Position numbers and translations under genes: made by a program | Part shown: positions 20,707 to 31,475 of the stretch, in pieces | Numbering within the stretch: the first letter of the stretch is position 1 | Layout of the letters: each line of letters starts with the position of its first letter | Notes under the pieces: generated by a model | Seen by the model: only the letters and a program-made list of their open reading frames with translations | What the model was told of the DNA's origin: nothing | Database searches by the model: none | Source: Ascarosepion bandense | Lineage: Eukaryota > Mollusca > Cephalopoda > Sepiida > Sepiidae | DNA: 64,000 nucleotides | Assembly: GCA_037127315.1 (NCBI GenBank) | Contig: JBBBDQ010001156.1 | Location: 3,158,501 to 3,222,500, forward strand | Direction of reading: 5' to 3'

Positions 20707-21616
20707 TGTTATGGGAAAACACACCTATTCCTCAGATAATGGACTCTCCTTCTATATTAATAAGAGTTAACAGGACCTTCTTAGAAGTTCTTAGACGTTC
20801 TAGAGAGTTCTTTAGAGTTCTATTGGAGTTCAGTAGAACTACGAGTTAGTTCCAGTTTAGACAATTGGACTAAGGCAGTTGATATTAGTCGGCAGATAAC
20901 CGAATACAAAGGAGTCAGCTTTCAGTGGAAGATTACCAAGTTCCTAACATTTTGGGTGCGTTAAGTCGATTAGCAACCGACGTAGCACGATTATAACCTT
21001 CAGTGCGAAAACTACTCCACAAAATAATTGGCGACGAAGATGTGATTCGAACTCACGCGTGGAAACCCCGATGGAGATAATTTATGACACATTCGAACTA
21101 CCAACACCAGCAACAATTTTACCGAAAGTACGCCGATCAAAAAAAAAAAGGGAATGAAACGGATTAATTACAAGTGGATTCAAAACGTAGAAGATATACT
21201 ACGTTTTTGGTGAGAAAGTGAAGTTATTTTTGTTTTTTGTTTTTTTTTCTTCATTCATATTGCCTGTAAAAAAAATAAAGTTTTACACCTGCGGCGTTAA
21301 ATTTAGAAAGTGGATGTTATGGTGAAACACACCTATTCCTCAGATAATGGACTCTCCCTCCTATGTTAATAAGAGTTAACAGGAAGTTCATAGGAGTTCT
21401 TTAGACTTCTATTGGAGTTCAGTAGAACTACTAGTTAGTTCCAGTTTGGGTATAGTTGGACTAAGGCAGTTGATATTAGCCGGCAGTTAGCCGAATACTA
21501 AGGAGTCAACTTTCAGTAGAAGATATACCCAGTTCTTAACATTTTGGAGCGGTTAAGTCGATTAGCAATAGACATAGCTCGATTATAATCTTTGGTGCGA
21601 AAACTACTCCACAACA
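20707..21616. mobile_element. Miniature LTR retrotransposon (TRIM-like)
   Basis: Two direct repeats of about 300-315 bp (20707-21024 and 21315-21616) start TGTTATGG and run to a CTACTCCACA-containing end (final CA in the 3' copy). Long shared stretches include CCTATTCCTCAGATAATGGA and AGGCAGTTGATATTAG. They enclose only about 290 bp. Just inside the left repeat is TTGGCGACGAAGATG, starting TGG as a primer-binding site should; just before the right repeat is AGAAAGTGGA, a short purine tract. A 5-bp duplication ACGTG flanks the whole (20702-20706 and 21617-21621). No coding sequence, so it would depend on another element's proteins. The orientation is plus if the TGG site is the primer-binding site. 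Confidence 0.8.
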
Positions 21617-21760
21617 ACGTGTATGAGAGAAATTTCAACTGTACATTCCTGATGTTAAGCATAAGGTTTTTTGTTTTTGTTTTAGTTGTCTTTAAAATTT
21701 TATCAATGATCACCTTTTCAGCCCATGTTATCCTCAACATCGTTCTGTAGGGTCACATTA
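21617..21760 (-). pseudogene. LINE A copy (5' part), continuation after TRIM
   Basis: After ACGTG the minus-strand LINE A continues: GAAATTTCAACTGT, CCTGATGTTAAGCATAA and CAGCCCATGTTATCCTCAACATC with GTAGGGTCACATT. These align with CAGGAACTTCAGTT, CCTGATGCTCAG and the CAGCATCCTTCAGTAGGACC block of the copy at 48.7-49.3 kb. Confidence 0.6.
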
Positions 21761-21884
21761 TTAAACGCTTAAGTGTAAATTACTTTGGACCTCATTTCTG
21801 TGAATTTACAAGTTTAAATATAATTGTGGCTCGTGACCAACAATTTTACAACTTAGAAATTCTTTCTGAAAGAAAATCTGACCC

Positions 21885-22290
21885 TACATCAATATAATGG
21901 TGAATGCTGGACAATCTTTTCACAGATTAAAACGAGGGACAAAGCGACAAAGATGTGGATCTAGTAAAATATGCTGAGAATACCATGAAGTTAACATCTA
22001 GGATAAGGAGAATAGAGTCTGTAAAGAAATTTCTGCGAATATTTGGCGAGCAACAATTCAAGTGTTGTTAGAAATTAAGAGCAGATTTCTGAACTGCCCT
22101 GCGATATTTAATTTCTAATGCAGTAGTGAAAACTGGATAAATTTCCTCGCTAATAAAGAAGTGTTGTTCTACATACGATGCATTGAAGACAAATTCTTAA
22201 CTTAAAATTCTAGTTATACTTAAAATCAAAAAGAGACAATTTGAATTTCTGTGACCAAATGCAAAATTAGCACTCGGAAAAGTTGACATC
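21885..22290 (+). pseudogene. LINE A relic, very degraded
   Basis: Traces only: AATGGTGAATGCTGGACAAT (21896 on), AGATGTGGATCTAGTAAAAT (21951 on), and near 22225 AAAAAGAGACAATTTGAATT with a decayed CTGTGACCAAATGC. Much of the interior does not align. Confidence 0.45.
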
Positions 22291-22708
22291 CTTATCTAAT
22301 TTCGCTGACCGGTTGCACTAAACACAGAAAATTATTTTCTGGAAAAGTTAAAATTCATGCATTTTGGTGACGTTCATCCGTATGGTAGTCCTATATTAGC
22401 ATGGTTCCACTGGATAACCTTCACGGTAGAAGTAACCGCTTTAAGCCTACCTCCCGAAGCCTAGATTATTTATCTCTTTTGCTACATGACAGACAGAACG
22501 TCATTCATTATGTGTGCCGCTTAAAATATAGAAATATCTATATAAATAAATATATATTCTAGGGACACATATCTACAGGGAAGCCAGGTCGACACATATG
22601 TTTTGAGTTTAAGTTCAGCAATTTTCCCTTTCGCACTCTTTGACCAATGGACACGATTGTTTGCATTTACTCTGTAAAAAATCTTAGATCTAAGATGGTT
22701 GATGAATT
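22291..22708. other. No recognised feature
   Basis: AT-rich; may include the unrecognised 5' part of the Helitron-like sequence that ends at 23101. Confidence 0.4.
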
Positions 22709-23101
22709 ACGTCACAGAAATCAAATCACACGTGTCAAACACGACTAAAATATTTTTTTTATTAAAAAAAACATTGAAACTTTATATTTAATTTTTATTC
22801 CGACGTTTTACGTCACAGAAATCAGATCACACGTGTCAAACGCGACTAAAATATTTTTTATTAAAAAAAAAACAATAACCCTTTATATTTAATTTTTATT
22901 CCGACGTTGTAAAAATTCATTTGGTCAACAAAAATGTGAATATTTTTCCCTGTAATTTTGTATCAAAAGAACTGTTTTAAAAAAAAGTTTTTTCTCACAA
23001 AAACAAAATATGTAAAAAAAAAAAAAAAAAAAAAAAGTGGCATCTTCTACTACTACTAAAATGCCCTCAGTTGCACGGGAAACGCCGGGCTATGATGCTA
23101 G
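22709..23101 (+). mobile_element. Helitron-like 3' end with a 101-bp direct duplication
   Basis: Two 101-bp units begin ACGTCACAGAAATCA (22709 and 22810). They are followed by AT-rich sequence, a long A run (about 23013-23035) and a terminus CACGGGAAACGCCGGGCTAT then GATGCTAG before T. The hairpin plus CTAG^T end is related to, but diverged from, the other Helitrons. A 5' TC end could not be fixed. Confidence 0.6.
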
Positions 23102-23102
23102 T

Positions 23103-23692
23103 CTTATATAAAGAAAGAGTTAACATTTTTTCTTTCTCCAATTTGAGTTCAACTTCTCCCCCATGCGTTTAGATCGGTAAGGTATTGCTTTTACGACGGC
23201 TTCCATTTTGTCCGATACGTATCTATACCAAATAAGTAATATATTGCATGAGTTAACAACAGCAAGACTACTAGTATTTTTGAGAAACTGCGATCGCAAT
23301 GTACACGAGCTATTTGAAAAACGCAGGTTTTTTTAACAAAAGATTTAAAGGATCGCACTATAGATAAATTAGGCATGATTATATTCAGTATATATATTTA
23401 ATACCATCCGTTGGTTTTTATGCCATCCATTGGTCTCGACTAGGCCTAGGCGGAGATTTTTCATGAGTGATTGACAGTTGTATAAGCATCCCGCTTTTTT
23501 CTCCACTCCACCAATATTATTCAAGGGAAAGACAGACGTCAAGACAGCTTGGCACTGGCTTCATCGCAAAAGTTGTAAGAACGAAATTGAACATGATATC
23601 AGACCATCTCCGGATTAGATTCATATTTGTTCTTCTCTTACCCTAGTTTACACATACTTGGGTTTTTTTTAATCTATACTTTTTTCTTTTCC
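23103..23692. other. No recognised feature
   Basis: Contains a small imperfect duplication (CCATCCGTTGG / CCATCCATTGG near 23405-23432). Otherwise nothing I can support. Confidence 0.45.
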
Positions 23693-23855
23693 TGGACCGG
23701 TTGCTACTAAAAGCTATAGAACCCAGTCTCTCCTGTTATTAAACTATACCAAGGAGAGAACACATATATTTCATATATTTCTCAAGAGTAGTAGCAATAA
23801 GCTGGAATTCGAATTCGACTTTCGGATACACCAATACGAACCGAAATCCATTCCC
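23693..23855 (-). mobile_element. SINE1, old and partial
   Basis: GGTTGCTACTAAAAGCTATA, GAACCCAGTCTCTCCTG and the head GGAATTCGAATTCGACT with GAACCGAAATCCATTCC mark a diverged minus-strand SINE1 lacking its 3' third. Confidence 0.65.

Positions 23856-23860
<5 letters not shown>

Positions 23861-23891
<31 letters not shown>
23861..23891. repeat. (TA)n microsatellite
   Basis: About 15 TA units. Confidence 0.95.
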
Positions 23892-23894
<3 letters not shown>

Positions 23895-24205
23895 CACGGC
23901 GACAATTTACTAACCCTGTTTGGAAAACAAAACATTCCTATATCTTGAGATACATACTTTAAACGATCCAAATATTCAATTAAACGTAAAATAAAATTCA
24001 AATTTGATAATGGTTAAAAATATAGCCGAAAGCGCTTGGGTAAATAAAACATTCGAACATTTTTTGATGCAATGTATGTAACGAAAAGAAACAAAATTAT
24101 GAGATCGCATGAAAAATTATATATATCAAAAACCTAACTACATCACCTTGACCTTTTCTGGCATTTTTAAGGAGACATGCGTAAAGGATGATTACTGCCG
24201 AAATA

Positions 24206-24207
<2 letters not shown>

Positions 24208-24253
<46 letters not shown>

Positions 24254-24365
24254 GACAGACACGTTATTTCATGGTTAAGTAGAAGTCAAGGCCTATTTCA
24301 GGTGATCCATCCTCAGCTTTTGTCTTTATTGTACAGAAGATTTTTACACGAATGAAATTCACAAA
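24208..24365 (+). mobile_element. (TA)n plus left end of a TIR element (MITE-1)
   Basis: After (TA)n at 24208-24247, TTAAGACAGACACGTTATTT starts a ~115-bp match to 57494-57610 (CAGGCCTATTTCAGG-like, CATCCTCAGCTTTTGTC, TTTATTGTACAGAAGATTTT). The matching right end seen at 57930-57951 is not found here, so this copy is truncated. Confidence 0.6.
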
Positions 24366-24454
24366 CCCCGAAAAAACCAAAAACAGAAATAAAGATCGCT
24401 CCTTTAAAATTGAAAATTTAAGAAAAACTGCATCATTACATCAGTTAGACGAAT

Positions 24455-24535
24455 ACACACACATACACACATACATACATACATAAACATGTATACCTAC
24501 ACACATACATACATAAACATGTACACATACAAATA
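24455..24535. repeat. (ACAC/ACAT)n microsatellite
   Basis: ACACATACACACATACATAC followed by two blocks ending in ATAAACATGTA. Confidence 0.9.
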
Positions 24536-24849
24536 ATCAAAGAGCACGCGTAAGAACGGATGTCAACTCAAATATACATTACGTAAGTGAGTCAAACTGC
24601 TGACACGCCGATTTGGAAAGTAAAAGTGGTTGGGGCGAGATAGCGATAAAAAAAGGGTGTTTTTATAACCGTAAGCGAAAGCGGAAGAAGAAGAAAGAAG
24701 AGAGGAATAAATTTAAATTTGTAAGAAAATATATGAGAAAATAAGAATAAAAAAGTAAATATTATATATTAACGGTGAAAGGATAAGAAATTAGAGTCTA
24801 AAAATTTTTAGGAAATTAAAAATATTTTTAAAAAAAATAGTTAATTAGT
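24536..24849. other. No recognised feature
   Basis: AT-rich, purine-rich on the plus strand; no frame or repeat match. Confidence 0.45.
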
Positions 24850-25420
24850 CACGATAAACATGACCAATGTCTACCCATATGTTTAGTATAAATATGACTA
24901 ATATCTACTAATAGACTAAAGTATAAACATGAGCAATGTGTACTCATAAAATCATGTATAAACCCGTTAAAATATCTACTCAGCCAATGTCTCTCCCCAG
25001 TCTAAATACGACCAATGTCTACTTATAGACTCAAGTATAACGGACAATGTCTATCCATAGTCTCAAATGTAAACACCAAAAATATATAACTATACAGTAA
25101 AGTATCAACTCGCGAATATGAACCGTGTCATTTCTACATATAAACACACTTATAAATATCTCCCAAGTGAGATTATTTCGTTAATTTTCTATGATACTTT
25201 TATTACTTTCTGTGAGTACTTTTATTTCAAAGACATTTTCTCCTCTTTACATATGTAGTTAGTAATAGACATTCAACACAGACTTACGCATAAACACGAC
25301 TCATGTTTACACACAAGCTGCATCATGAAAATGAGCCGTGTTAACTCAAATGCCTCACCATAGATTCACGTATAAATACATTTTTTACCCATATGCTCAC
25401 GTATATAAACACAAGCAAGG
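24850..25420. repeat. Degenerate tandem repeat, ~36-40 bp
   Basis: The phrase AAACATGACCAATGTCTAC, with variants, recurs at about 24857, 24893, 24933, 24983, 25005 and 25044, separated by TAGACTCAAGTAT-like words. Weaker echoes (ACACGACTCATGTTTAC; TTCACGTATAAA) continue to about 25420 after an unrelated gap at 25150-25260. An old decayed minisatellite. Confidence 0.65.
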
Positions 25421-25924
25421 CGAACTGACAGAAATATATATGTAAAAAGATACATATTTTGACCTTAAGTAACCTAACATATCATTATGTGTCGTAAAAT
25501 GCAACCACTCGAACAATAGACGATTAGCACAAGAAAACACTATTTTCTTCATAAAACAGAACGTTACATTAATTCGGCGCCGTTTCGACCACGAAAGGTT
25601 ACAATTATTCAGATGCAAAAATAAGAAAGCTTAAAATCTTTCGAGAAAGACAAGATATATAATAAAGGTTTAACATTATAGATACGATATGAAAACTAAA
25701 CATTAATTCGTGAAAACCAATATAAAATTGTCGTTTGTTTTATTTATTTGGAATCATTTTACTTTAAGCAATATTCAAGTACAAATACAGTTTACGAATT
25801 TTTAAACACACGTTAAATACAAGTTTATAATAAGCAGCAACTCTTCAGTAGTTTAACCCGTATAGGAGGGAATATTTAACATTCTGGTGAACTTTTTACC
25901 TTCTGCTGCAGGTAGCAAGAGAAA
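25421..25924. other. No recognised feature
   Basis: AT-rich; no supportable gene or repeat. Confidence 0.45.
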
Positions 25925-26101
25925 AAGAGTACAGAATACATGGATATCGTCAAAAGAAACCCTAAATACGCAAATTATACATTGGAAACACCAAAATTTA
26001 AAAAAGATCAAAGTTTAAATATCTAGTAAAATACGCAACCGAAATACGAAGATGAACTGGAATAGCGAAAGCTAAGCAAAGAAAAAGGGCAACCTAATGG
26101 T
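25925..26101 (+). pseudogene. LINE A, old piece plus start of a younger copy
   Basis: CAAAGTTTAAATATCTAG, ACCGAAATACGAAGATGAAC and GGAATAGCGAAAGC match the LINE A segment after the RT core in decayed form. From about 26075 AGCAAAGAAAAAGGGCAACC matches the start of the better LINE A copy that continues after the SINE at 26361. Confidence 0.6.
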
Positions 26102-26360
26102 GGAGCCGAGTTCGAATTCCAGCCGAATTCATTGCATTCGCTTACGCGCAAATACCCTTGGGAAAGGTATTAATCCGTCTCTTCCTTCCAGTTTTGGGTT
26201 AAATAACAGGACAGATTGGGTTCTATAGCCTTGGTCGGCAACCAGTCTACCACAGAAAGCAATGGCAACCCACTGCGGGATAATCTTCTGCCCAGTCAGT
26301 CATGTCTCTTTCAAGACATGATCACCCAAGCGTGTATCACGTATGGCACTTAACTGACTG
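26102..26360 (+). mobile_element. SINE1, 5'-truncated, inserted at a LINE A copy
   Basis: Starts within the head at GAGCCGAGTTCGAATTCCAG (A box missing) and runs to TGGCACTTAACTGACTG. Left flank CCTAATG and right flank AATGTGCCAAATACAG fit an AATG-type duplication at the AAATGCCAAATACAG position of LINE A. Confidence 0.85.
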
Positions 26361-27010
26361 AATGTGCCAAATACAGGCTTGGGATAGTAGAATTAGACAG
26401 GTACCAAAATTTAAATACCTGGGAAGTGTTACAACAGAAGACGGAAAGTGTGACACAGAGATCCGAAGGTGAATTGGCATGGCGAAGGAAGCATTCCAGA
26501 AGTTGAGTAAGGTATTAAGAAACAGGACAATTTCGCTAGAAAGTGGGAAGAGAGTACTGGATTGCTACGTGATGTCCGTCCTTCAATATGGCAGTGAATG
26601 CTGGACAATATCGGCAAAGACGAAGGAAAAACTTGAAGCAACTGAAATGTGGTTCTACAGAAAAATGCTGCTAATATCATGGATCGAGTATGTGAGCAAT
26701 GATGAGGTCTTAGAAATGATGGAAACAAAAAGGAAATTAATACTGAGCATCAGGAAGAGACATCTGAGGTTCCTGGGACATGCAATGAGGAAGGACGGCT
26801 TGGAGAACCTGATACTGACAGGACAGATAGAGGAAGAAAAGACAGAGGAAAGCAGCGGATAACATATTTGAAGGATCTAATCAGGTGGATGATGGAGCGA
26901 GGGTCGCATGGTGTAACAGGAAAAGGCATGCTCAGAGCCACCAGGGATAGGAAAACGTGGAAAGCCATGATCGCTTACGTCCTAAAGGGACAAAGCACAT
27001 AGAAAAAAAG
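26361..27010 (+). pseudogene. LINE A copy with a 127-codon open piece
   Basis: Relatively well preserved. The frame 26479-26862 encodes MAKEAFQKLSKVL, then LQYGSECWTISAKTKEKLEA, MWFYRKMLLISWIEYVSNDE and LRFLGHAMRKDGLENLILTG. One stop (TGA at 26470-26472) cuts it from the preceding YLGSVTTEDGKC segment, and a frameshift follows after about 26840. It ends with AAAGGGACAAAGCACATAGA and an A/G-rich tail. This is the connector and C-terminal part of an RTE-like RT protein; the catalytic core is not present. Confidence 0.82.
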
Positions 27011-27257
27011 AAGAAAAGAAACAAAAAAGATCGAACAGTTATCTAATGCTAGATCATCTTTGTGGCCGTGAATGCTAAACAGTTTCATCAAAGATAGAGA
27101 AGGTGTTCATTATTTGCGCATTCTCTTACTATTTCTCTTTCTCCTGCTTTCTTTCTTTCGACGTTCTGTGCGTTTTACATTCTCCGGACACACTTTTCTC
27201 ATCTTCTTTGTTCCTTAAGATTTCTTGGATTCTTAGCGGTTTTGGTTCAGTAAATAA

Positions 27258-27570
27258 CGAAAGGTATTACGGTATTTACACTATTCGGGCTATTGTCCTC
27301 ATCTTTGTTGCCATTTGTACGACGCTTCGACCGTTGTAAGCTCCGGTCTTCTTCAGGTGCTAGGAATTTCGAACCGAACCTTTTACTACAATCATTGGGA
27401 TATATCATTCTTATTCCTTTCCCAGAGCCTCTTCTGGTAGCTATGAATTATCTCCCTTTAACCCTGTAAGTTACCTGTTCACCACTGCTTTAGCCTGGTA
27501 TTGAACTCACAACTCTTTGGGTCAAGTCACAGACACTAACCAACGACTATATTCATTAGGCCATGTGTCC
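27258..27570 (-). mobile_element. SINE3 copy
   Basis: Best SINE3 head in the window. On the minus strand, CATGGCCTAATGAATATAG (A box) and GAGTTGTGAGTTCAATACC (B box) lie in a tRNA-like stretch of about 75 nt. The body contains GGTAGCTATGAATTATCTCC and GCTTCGACCG on the plus strand. Aligns with 290-605. Confidence 0.65.
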
Positions 27571-27573
27571 GTA

Positions 27574-27805
27574 CAGCAGTGGTGAACAAGTAACTTACAG
27601 GGTTAAAGGGAGATAATTCATAGCTACCAGAAAGGCTCTAGGCAAGGAATAGAAATTATATACCTAAGTGATTGTAATAAATGATTCGCTTCGAAATTTC
27701 TAGCACCTGAAGAAGTCTGGGGCGTACAACGGCCGAAATGTCGTACAAATGGCAAAAAAGATGAAGACAGTAGCCCGAATACTTTAAATACTGTAAATAC
27801 TACCA
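27574..27805 (+). mobile_element. SINE3 copy in opposite orientation
   Basis: AGCAGTGGTGAACAAGTAAC, GGAGATAATTCATAGCTACC, ACCTGAAGAAGTCTGGGGCG, CGGCCGAAATGTCGTAC and a GTAAATACTACCACATCTC end: the reverse complement of the previous copy minus the tRNA-like head. The two lie head to head and form an imperfect inverted repeat of about 550 bp. Confidence 0.65.
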
Positions 27806-27887
27806 CATCTCAAAAAAAGACGAAAAGTATTACATTAATATAAAATTTGTTTAATTCATTTTGTTATCTGAAAGTTCTTTATAACGC

Positions 27888-27936
<49 letters not shown>

Positions 27937-27985
27937 GACAGAGAGACAGAGAGAGCGAGAGAGGGAGGGAGAGAAGGAGAGTAGT
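27888..27985. repeat. (TA)n/(GA)n/(CAGA)n compound microsatellite
   Basis: TA units pass into GAGA, CAGACAGA and GAGGGAGG variants. Confidence 0.93.
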
Positions 27986-28697
27986 GTTAGATTGATCGCA
28001 TCAATCTAGAAGTGTTATTTCCTCATGAAACGTTTTCTCCAGAACTCGGCACCAAAAATGAACAACAACCGTAAACAGCGTGTTCAGTATAAGATTCTAG
28101 GCCATTCCTTCGACAATACGTGCAGGAAGCGTTAAGAAGTCGTCGCTACACCCTACTTTTTGATGATTGCCATCACTGGAAAGACGTGATGAAGCAGCTG
28201 AAAGACAGTTTACGCACGTTGATGAATGCGGTGTTAATACCAAAGATAAACCGTGCTGTGTCTATTTGGGCTTAATCCGCCAAATATCACGTCCACTGAC
28301 AGGTAGATGAGATATCAGTTCTATAGAATTGAAACAACGGGCAGATCAGTTAGTAAGTATCGGAAACAATGGCGGAAGATACAGATGTCGTAAAATTTAT
28401 ATGGTGTAATATGAAAGCTGAAACTACCACCATAGCCATTTCTTAAGGGGTATAATGTTCATAAAACATTGTTGAAATATTCCTTGATATTTTTTTACTT
28501 CTGTACTTGTTGAATGCTAACATCTAGTATACCTAGCTTGCTTCTTAGGCGTTTTTCTCTTGGTAACCTACCTTACGACCAAGAAAGCCGGTGAGCGTTA
28601 GAAGATTATCTATTTATTTGTTTTTACCCAATCCATCTCAGTAGAATATAGGCCATCAACGCTTCTTTAATTTGTCTTTCTTTTACAGGTAGAGGTG
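27986..28697. other. No recognised feature
   Basis: The part 28000-28450 is less AT-rich and might be an old transposon, but I could not identify it. Confidence 0.35.
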
Positions 28698-28898
28698 TGA
28701 CCCAGTTAGACTAGTTGAAAACTAAGGCTATAGAAGCCAATCTGTCCTGCCGTTTAACACATAGATGGAGAAGAGATGGTTTAATTTTTTTTTTCCGAGT
28801 GTGTCTTGTCTGCGCGTAAGCGACTGCAGCAAATTAAAAGTGGAATTCGAATTCGGCTATTTCTCATTGTAAACTAATACCTACTGCACCACAATACA
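28698..28898 (-). mobile_element. SINE1, old and partial
   Basis: AGGCTATAGAAGCCAATCTG, TCCTGCCGTTTAACACATAG, CTGCGCGTAAGCGACTGCAG and a decayed head GGAATTCGAATTCGGCTA ending CTGCACCACAATAC. Confidence 0.75.
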
Positions 28899-28909
28899 CA
28901 TCCAAAAAC

Positions 28910-30345
28910 TCTCATTTCTATCTTTATAGAAGGTTTGTGTTCTAATAAATCTTTGAATGCAGTTTCTGGATCTTTTTTTGTAACGGACTGTCTTTTTGCT
29001 TGAAAATGTGGTAGTCAACGGGCGAGAGATCAGGGAAATATAGTAACAGTGACAAAGCATCCGAAGTCGGTTAGCTTCTGAAGTATTAACCTGATAATAT
29101 GTGATCGCGCATTGTCAGGAAGCAGAATTGAACTAAGTCGATTAAATAGTGCCAGCTTTATTTTACTTAAATGAATTTGCATTTCATCCAAATATTCGCA
29201 GTACATTTGTGTATTGATTCCCTGGTTAGATTCCATGAAGCTGTAATGGACATATCCAATATAAGAACATCAGACATAATTTTCTGTTGGTACAATTTCA
29301 GTTTTGGTATCAATACACTTCATTAATCAAAAGACCTGATTGATTTTTAGACTTGATAAGCCAAGTATAGAATAATAATGAATTTAACCTGAAAACTCGT
29401 CAACGCTTTCTTCATCTTTTGTGTCATTTGTTTTACATTCCGTTCCCGTACGGTTATGACAGACACTTGAGCAGTGATCAAATTTGAGTGACGCGAGAGA
29501 GGCAACACATGGTCGAGTATTGCTTCTTACAGAACTTATACACCATAAACTAGTGCGGCCTTAATTACCCTTTCATGCGATTTAACTATTAAAACGTAGA
29601 TCTACCTATATCAAGCCAGATAAGGTTTTCTTGCTATGGGTAGAAACTAATTTAGGAGAAGGAAACACTGGTATCAAACCCTCTTCATTAATAAAAAAAA
29701 TTGATTTTTTTTATAAGACGAGTCTCAAATAATGATAAATTTGTCTTGTAGAACAGCCTGAAGTGGAATGGAATTCATCAGATAATCTTGCCTTAATACC
29801 ACAATTATATATATTGGCGGATGCTTCGTCATGATCAAATCATTGATCCGATCGTTTACGATTGTCCTAAAGGGTCCATTTCTCGTTACAAATGAATGTT
29901 CAGTCAAGAAATGGGTCATTCAAAACCTGCAGATACAGAAGCGATCACATTCCGATAAGTCGATCACTGACTTTCAAAGAGTCTCATGCGGAATCCATTT
30001 ATCGAGTTTTTCACCTTGCCAATTTTCATGAGAGTCGTATATTGTTAAAATGCTGACATCCATTATTCAAATGTCTCGGATACTTTGTCGTGGGATTTAT
30101 TTTCGAATCGTTTTTTCAGATGTTGATTGTCAATTGCAGTCGGATGTCCTCTACCTTCTTGATCTTCAAGATGCGTATCCCCACCGTAGAACTTCAGAAA
30201 CCACCTCCGTACTATCCGACCACAAGTGGATCTTTCACCCCGTGCTCTGATAATGTTGCCAGCAATTTGAGAAGAATTGTGGCCAAGATTGAACTCAAGC
30301 AAAAGAAATAGATGCGTCTCTTCTTTTGTTCAAGATGACAAGCAC
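28910..30345 (-). pseudogene. mariner transposase pseudogene
   Basis: The minus-strand reading starts near 30302 with a mariner helix-turn-helix region: MLEFNLGHNSSQIAGNI, then TCGRIVRRWFLKFYGGD, HLEDQEGRGHP and a following ID.QHLKKR segment. A degraded central piece (29725-29919, LTEHSFVTRNGPF and on) sits where the first catalytic Asp box should be. It reads NDRIN-like and is not intact. The segment 29030-29236 carries YCEYLDEMQIHLSK, FNRLSSILLPDNARSH (second catalytic motif, Asp present) and LILQKLTDFG. Plus-strand 28920-29030 holds the decayed C-terminus. The length of about 1.4 kb fits a full mariner, but terminal inverted repeats could not be fixed. Stops and frameshifts make it non-functional. 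Confidence 0.82.
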
Positions 30346-30413
30346 ATAATGTTTTACGTTAAATCCTGAAAGTGACTGATATCAACAAGACTGTGACGTC
30401 AGAGAAATATTTC

Positions 30414-30416
<3 letters not shown>

Positions 30417-30459
<43 letters not shown>

Positions 30460-30460
30460 T
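30417..30460. repeat. (CT)n microsatellite
   Basis: About 20 CT units. Confidence 0.95.
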
Positions 30461-31054
30461 TAGTGGCGGAGAATAATGATTCTGGTCAAGTTTGCTGAAA
30501 TAGTCGTCGTCCACTCGCATCAGTATCGGAATTCTCTTTCCTTATTCACTTTCTCTCCCCCTGGTGGCAGTGGCGGAAATAGTTGTGAATGCCCGGCCTA
30601 CTCCTGATGGGTTGTGAGCAGGAGTGTAGGTGGTAAACGCTTTTGGTCAGGTCAGGTCCTCCTGACAGCACGTCGCAGATCCTTTTCATGTTGACGGTTG
30701 GAAGTTTTTGTCTCCTCACACTGGCATGGTCAAGAAGTCCGATTTGAAGGTACAGTTTCCAAGATCACAGAGACGGTGTTGGCCTGTGTCAGGGATGACT
30801 TCAACTGATTCTTGAAGCATCATTTTGTGGCCTCCGCGTAGCTTCTACTTGCTGTCGGGTTCTCCAAAGTATCGAGTGGGACTCTTTTTGGATAAACGCT
30901 CAGGGATGTTGAAGGATAGCAGTCTCGATGCTGGCGAGAGATGAAATACGAACAGAAGTATATGGGACAACATGTATGTTTTATGATCTAGGCTATTCTC
31001 TTCTTGGTTGGTCCAAGAACTTTTCACTATCTTTTAGTATGAATAGCTTTAGTT
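30461..31054. other. GC-balanced stretch of unknown origin
   Basis: From about 30530 to 30990 the composition is much less AT-rich than its surroundings (for example GGTCAGGTCAGGTCCTCCTG, GCACGTCGCAGATCC). That is the texture of a transposable-element coding or UTR region, but I cannot assign it. No long frame. Confidence 0.35.
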
Positions 31055-31475
31055 TGAGTTTGAGTTTTGTTTAACGACATATTAACCTCTGTGGGTTATT
31101 TAATACCAAAAAAGTGGAGGTTTTAAGGTATTTGTTAATGTTCAGTTATAGTGAGGAGGTTGATTTAGTCAGATTTTAATGAAAAATTTGTTTCTATTCT
31201 TTTCAATTTTAGAAAACTGAAAATGTCTTCTAGATTTGTATTCAAAAATGTTTTGTTGAGGCTAATCTTCTTTTTTCAAAAATGTGTTATGGTAATATTT
31301 TAACCCCAGATTGGGGGTTAACTATTTGCCCATAGCTTGGACCATAACAGGTGCTACCACTCCTGGTCAGAGTGGACCTGAGCACAACAGCAATTAAAAG
31401 GTGGTTCCGTGCTTCTCACAACCTCCCAATCTGAGGCCTTGCTACTGGATGCAGTTTACCGTCATGCCCAGGACC
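31055..31475 (+). repeat. Dispersed repeat Y, copy 2
   Basis: Same landmarks as copy 1 (GAGTTTTGTTTAACGACATA; AACTATTTGCCCATAGCTTG; CTCACAACCTCCCAATCTGA; GCAGTTTACCGTCATGCCCA) with a shorter T-rich middle, about 420 bp in all. Confidence 0.78.
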
